From the NCBI RefSeq assembly GCF_050262165.1, contig NZ_CP189844.1: DNA of 64,000 nt; one strand, 5' to 3'. Below the pieces are notes generated by a model that saw only the letters and a program-made list of their open reading frames with translations, did no database searches and was not told the origin of the DNA. The DNA comes from Parvimonas sp015257355. GTDB lineage: Bacteria; Bacillota; Clostridia; Tissierellales; Peptoniphilaceae. This document shows positions 61,072 to 64,000 of this stretch, piece by piece. Position 1 is the first letter of the stretch. Each line of letters starts with the position of its first letter. The position numbers and the translations under genes are program-made.

Positions 61072-61947
61072 ATGTTTGAAATAGGCGTTATTTATGATAT
61101 TTCAAAAGATTTATATTATGTAAAAACCGAAACTGGAAGATATATGTCAAAGGCTAGGGGAGTTTTTAGAAAACATAAATTTTCTCCAATGGTTGGAGAT
61201 AATGTAAAAATTGAAATTTTTGAAGATTCTACTGCGTATATAGTAGAGGTTTTTGAAAGAAAAAATGAAATTTTAAGACCACCGGTTGTAAATGTTGACC
61301 AGGCTATAATAGTTTTTTCTTTAAAAGAACCAGAAATTTCATATAAAATAATTGACAGATATATAATGTATTATGAAATAATGAAAGTTCCAGTAGTTTT
61401 ATGTTTGAATAAATGCGATTTGATTGATAAAGAAATAGAAGAAGATTTTAAAAATACTTATGAAAAATTAGGATATAAAGTAATTTTTAATAGTATTAGT
61501 TTGGATAACAGAAATTTGTTTGAAGAAATTTGTAGAGATAAAATTTCTGTAATTACAGGACCTTCAGGAGTTGGGAAAAGTACAATTTTAAATTTCCTTA
61601 ATCCAGAATATAATATTTGGGTTGGAGAAATAAGCAACAAGACAAAAAGAGGTAGACATACTACTAGAGCGGCAACTTTATATGAATTTTTTGATAATTC
61701 ATTTATTATTGATACCGCTGGATTTACTTCTCTAGATCTTACAAAATTTATAGACAATGAAGCTCAAATTAGAGATGCTTTCGTTGAATTTGAATATGGT
61801 ACAAAATGTAAATTTTCAGATTGCAAACATATTAATGAACCTGATTGTTATGTAAAGGATAAATTAGAAAGTGGAGACATTAGTAAGAGTAGATACGATA
61901 GTTATATATTTTACTTAAATGAGTATCTAAAAAATAGGAGGTATTAA
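61072..61947 (+). CDS. rsgA: Ribosome small-subunit GTPase RsgA
   Basis: A 291-residue circularly permuted GTPase that checks 30S maturation. OB fold 1-65, G4 LNKCDL (about 110-115), G1 GPSGVGKST (about 163-171), G3 DTAGF, and a C-terminal zinc knuckle with CKFSDCKH. ATG 61072 with AGGTGAG upstream is chosen over GTG 61060. It belongs to the stp-prkC-rsgA-rpe order. Confidence 0.92.
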   Translation: MFEIGVIYDISKDLYYVKTETGRYMSKARGVFRKHKFSPMVGDNVKIEIFEDSTAYIVEVFERKNEILRPPVVNVDQAIIVFSLKEPEISYKIIDRYIMYYEIMKVPVVLCLNKCDLIDKEIEEDFKNTYEKLGYKVIFNSISLDNRNLFEEICRDKISVITGPSGVGKSTILNFLNPEYNIWVGEISNKTKRGRHTTRAATLYEFFDNSFIIDTAGFTSLDLTKFIDNEAQIRDAFVEFEYGTKCKFSDCKHINEPDCYVKDKLESGDISKSRYDSYIFYLNEYLKNRRY

Positions 61948-62607
61948 ATGTTAGAATTATCACCATCATTGTTATCAGCTGATTTTACAAATTTGAAATC
62001 AGATATTGAAGTTTTGGATAAAAACGGAGTTAAGTATTTACATTTAGATGTAATGGATGGGATGTTTGTTCCAAATATTTCATTTGGTCCAATGATAATT
62101 AAACAATTGAGACCTTTAACAAATATGGTTTTTGATGTGCATTTAATGATAGAAGATCCTGATAGATATGTTCAAAGTTTTAAAGATGCTGGAGCTGATA
62201 TTTTAACTGTTCATTATGAAGCTTGTAAACATCTTCATAGAACTATTTCTTATATAAAATCTTTAGGGATGAAGGCCGGAGTTTCTTTAAACCCTGCAAC
62301 TAATATTGATGTTTTAGATTATGTATTAGAGGATTTAGACTTAGTTTTAATCATGAGTGTAAATCCAGGTTTTGGTGGTCAAAGCTTTATACCTTCTGCT
62401 TTAGATAAAATTAAAAACTTAAAAGAAAAGATAAAAGAAAGAAACTTAAATGTTATAGTAGAAGTTGATGGTGGTGTTAAAACTACTAATGTTAAAGATG
62501 TTATTGAAGCTGGAGCGGATTTGATAGTTTCAGGTTCAGATGTTTTTGCGGATAAAGAAAATAGAATTAAGGCTTATAATGATATTTTTAATAATTATAA
62601 AAAATAA
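61948..62607 (+). CDS. rpe: Ribulose-phosphate 3-epimerase
   Basis: A 219-residue TIM barrel of the pentose phosphate pathway. LSPSLLSADFTNL at the start, HLDVMDGMFVPN, VNPGFGGQSFI and VDGGV are the signature loops with the metal-binding His and Asp residues. GGAGG precedes the ATG immediately after rsgA. Confidence 0.95.
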   Translation: MLELSPSLLSADFTNLKSDIEVLDKNGVKYLHLDVMDGMFVPNISFGPMIIKQLRPLTNMVFDVHLMIEDPDRYVQSFKDAGADILTVHYEACKHLHRTISYIKSLGMKAGVSLNPATNIDVLDYVLEDLDLVLIMSVNPGFGGQSFIPSALDKIKNLKEKIKERNLNVIVEVDGGVKTTNVKDVIEAGADLIVSGSDVFADKENRIKAYNDIFNNYKK

Positions 62608-62625
62608 TTATGAGCTGTAATATAT

Positions 62626-62653
62626 AAAAAGATTGAGTTCTCAATCTTTTTTA
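62626..62653 (+). terminator. Terminator after rpe
   Basis: AAAAGATTGAG pairs with CTCAATCTTTT around two T, followed by more T. An ATG at 62660 just after it is unlikely to be the obg start. Confidence 0.85.
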
Positions 62654-62680
62654 TAATGTATGAAAGAAAAAGAGGTAAAT

Positions 62681-63946
62681 ATGTTTATAGATATTGCAAA
62701 AATCGAGTTAAGAGCCGGGAAAGGTGGAGATGGTTGTGTTTCTTTTAGAAGAGAAAAATATGAACCAGATGGTGGCCCATACGGTGGAGACGGCGGAGAT
62801 GGTGGAAGCGTAATTTTTATATCTGATGAGGGCGTAAGAACTCTTATGGACTTTAGATATAAGAAACACTATTTCGCACAAAATGGAGAAAATGGAAGAA
62901 CTAAAAAACAATATGGAAGAAAAGGTGAAGACCTAATTGTAAAGGTTCCAGTTGGTACTTTAATAAAAGATTTTGAAACAAATAGAGTAATTCATGATTT
63001 TAAAGTTAAAGATGATAAATTTATTGTTGCGAAAGGTGGTAGAGGTGGAAAGGGAAATGCTAGATTTGCTACAAGTACTAGACAAGCACCTCGTTTTGCA
63101 CAACCTGGAACAAAGGGAGAAGAGAGAACAATAAAATTAGAATTAAAGTTAATTGCTGATGTTGGACTTGTAGGACTTCCAAATGTTGGTAAATCTTCTT
63201 TGCTTTCTGTTTTAAGTGATGCAAAGCCTAAGATTGCAAATTATCATTTTACAACTTTAGAACCAAATTTAGGAGTTTGTAGAGTTGAAGAGAATAAATC
63301 ATTTGTAATTGCAGATATTCCTGGGCTTATTGAAGGTGCTAGTGAAGGAATTGGACTTGGTTTTGAATTTTTAAAGCATGTTGAAAGAACAAGACTATTA
63401 GTTCATGTGTTAGATGTTTCAGGCATTGAAGGTAGAGATCCTATTGAAGATTACAATACGATTTATAAAGAGTTAGAACTTTATAATGAAAATATAAAAA
63501 ATAAAAGAGAAATTATTGTTGCTAATAAAATAGATTTACTTACTTCAGATGACAATTTAAATAGAGTAAAAGAATATTTTAAAGATAGAACTGTATTAGA
63601 AATTTCTGCTGTTACTCAAATGGGAGTAAGAGAATTAAAATACAAAATTTTTGAAGAATTATCAAAAATCGAAATAGATTATGAAACTTTTGATGAAGAA
63701 TATGAATATGTAGAAGAACTTGAAAAAGAAGCTTATGAAATCTACAGTGAAGATGGTACATTCTATGTTGAAGGACCTCTTATTGAATACTTAGTTTATA
63801 TAACTAATTTTGAGGATTATGATTCATTGAAATATTTCCAAAAGGTATTAACTGATAAAGGAGTTATTGAAGAGTTAAAACAAAAAGGTGTAGAAGAAGG
63901 CCAAACTATTGTTATAGGAGAAATGGAATTCGAATTTTTTGAATAA
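62681..63946 (+). CDS. obg: GTPase Obg
   Basis: A 421-residue essential GTPase of ribosome assembly and stress response. The glycine-rich Obg fold (1-155, with RAGKGGDGCVSFRRE) precedes the G domain (GLPNVGKSS, DIPGLIEGA, NKIDL) and the C-terminal OCT domain. Start ATG 62681 with AGAGGT upstream. yhbY follows as usual. Confidence 0.95.
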   Translation: MFIDIAKIELRAGKGGDGCVSFRREKYEPDGGPYGGDGGDGGSVIFISDEGVRTLMDFRYKKHYFAQNGENGRTKKQYGRKGEDLIVKVPVGTLIKDFETNRVIHDFKVKDDKFIVAKGGRGGKGNARFATSTRQAPRFAQPGTKGEERTIKLELKLIADVGLVGLPNVGKSSLLSVLSDAKPKIANYHFTTLEPNLGVCRVEENKSFVIADIPGLIEGASEGIGLGFEFLKHVERTRLLVHVLDVSGIEGRDPIEDYNTIYKELELYNENIKNKREIIVANKIDLLTSDDNLNRVKEYFKDRTVLEISAVTQMGVRELKYKIFEELSKIEIDYETFDEEYEYVEELEKEAYEIYSEDGTFYVEGPLIEYLVYITNFEDYDSLKYFQKVLTDKGVIEELKQKGVEEGQTIVIGEMEFEFFE

Positions 63947-63958
63947 TAAGGAGAGTAT

Positions 63959-64000
63959 ATGATAAATCCAAAGCAAAGAGCATATTTGAAGTCTTTAGCT
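63959..64000 (+). CDS. yhbY: YhbY family RNA-binding protein, N-terminal fragment
   Basis: The gene is cut by the window end. The first 14 residues, with KQRAYLKSLA, match the start of YhbY, a CRM-domain protein that binds ribosomal precursors. AAGGAG lies upstream and obg is its usual neighbour. Confidence 0.75.
   Translation, partial: MINPKQRAYLKSLA

Overview
The window is very AT-rich, roughly a quarter to 30% G+C by eye. It has strong Shine-Dalgarno sites, near-consensus promoters with 17-base spacers, intrinsic terminators, a T-box leader, a long SRP RNA, and Firmicutes-type gene clusters such as xseA-xseB-ispA-tlyA-argR-recN, scpA-scpB and ylqF-rnhB. I see no sporulation genes. I infer a low-GC anaerobic member of the Bacillota, probably in the Tissierellia/Peptoniphilaceae (Parvimonas-like). 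That placement rests on gene content and composition, not on a database match.

Layout. 1-5.1 kb: the end of an SdpI-like membrane protein, then a three-gene ABC-2 exporter divergent from a NarL-type two-component system. 6.2-17.6 kb: one long run of closely packed housekeeping genes (asp23-like, nusB, xseAB, ispA, tlyA, argR, recN, NUDIX, an inactive-looking M50 protein, scpAB, rluB, mnmM, crcB). The dxs gene usually found between ispA and tlyA is absent. 17.6-20.1 kb: an RNA-rich island holding tRNA-Ser(GGA), SRP RNA, a 66-bp repeat, a nuclease-like small protein, a structured terminator-ending leader RNA, and a compact type I toxin-antitoxin locus organised like the par/fst system. 20.1-25.8 kb: ylqF-rnhB-yraN-mogA-yifB-dprA, with a membrane-protein gene apparently inserted between yifB and dprA and flanked by a 34-bp direct repeat.

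25.9-31.8 kb is accessory in character: an acyltransferase, ogt, small membrane proteins, a ~760-nt promoter-to-terminator transcription unit without a recognisable protein, three tandem 66-bp repeats, a nucleotidyltransferase-like protein lacking its catalytic motif, a YitT gene broken by a 7-bp tandem duplication, and a glycerophosphodiesterase. 31.9-35.2 kb: Cys T-box, cysS, rlmB, a YacP protein and comEB. 35.2-35.9 kb is a gene-free repeat patch. 35.9-47.7 kb: asnA, ricT, an ABC/FtsX exporter, uvrBA, a DJ-1 protein and rlmN.

48.1-51.7 kb is the most unusual protein-coding locus: an acyl-CoA-dehydrogenase-fold protein without a visible catalytic Glu, a PhnD-like binding protein with no export signal, a MetE-type zinc methyltransferase domain and an OsmC-like protein, in one operon behind a 16-bp perfect hairpin. 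52-54 kb: ptsH and ptsI separated by a terminator. 54.1-64 kb: ftsEX with an EnvC-like M23 activator and a CtpA protease (cell-wall hydrolysis control), then stp-prkC-rsgA-rpe, then obg and the start of yhbY.

The main candidates for undescribed biology are the par-like toxin locus (19.3-19.55 kb), the four-gene cassette (48-51.7 kb), the putative large non-coding RNA (28.07-28.83 kb), the leader RNA at 18.59-18.72 kb and the 66-bp repeat family.
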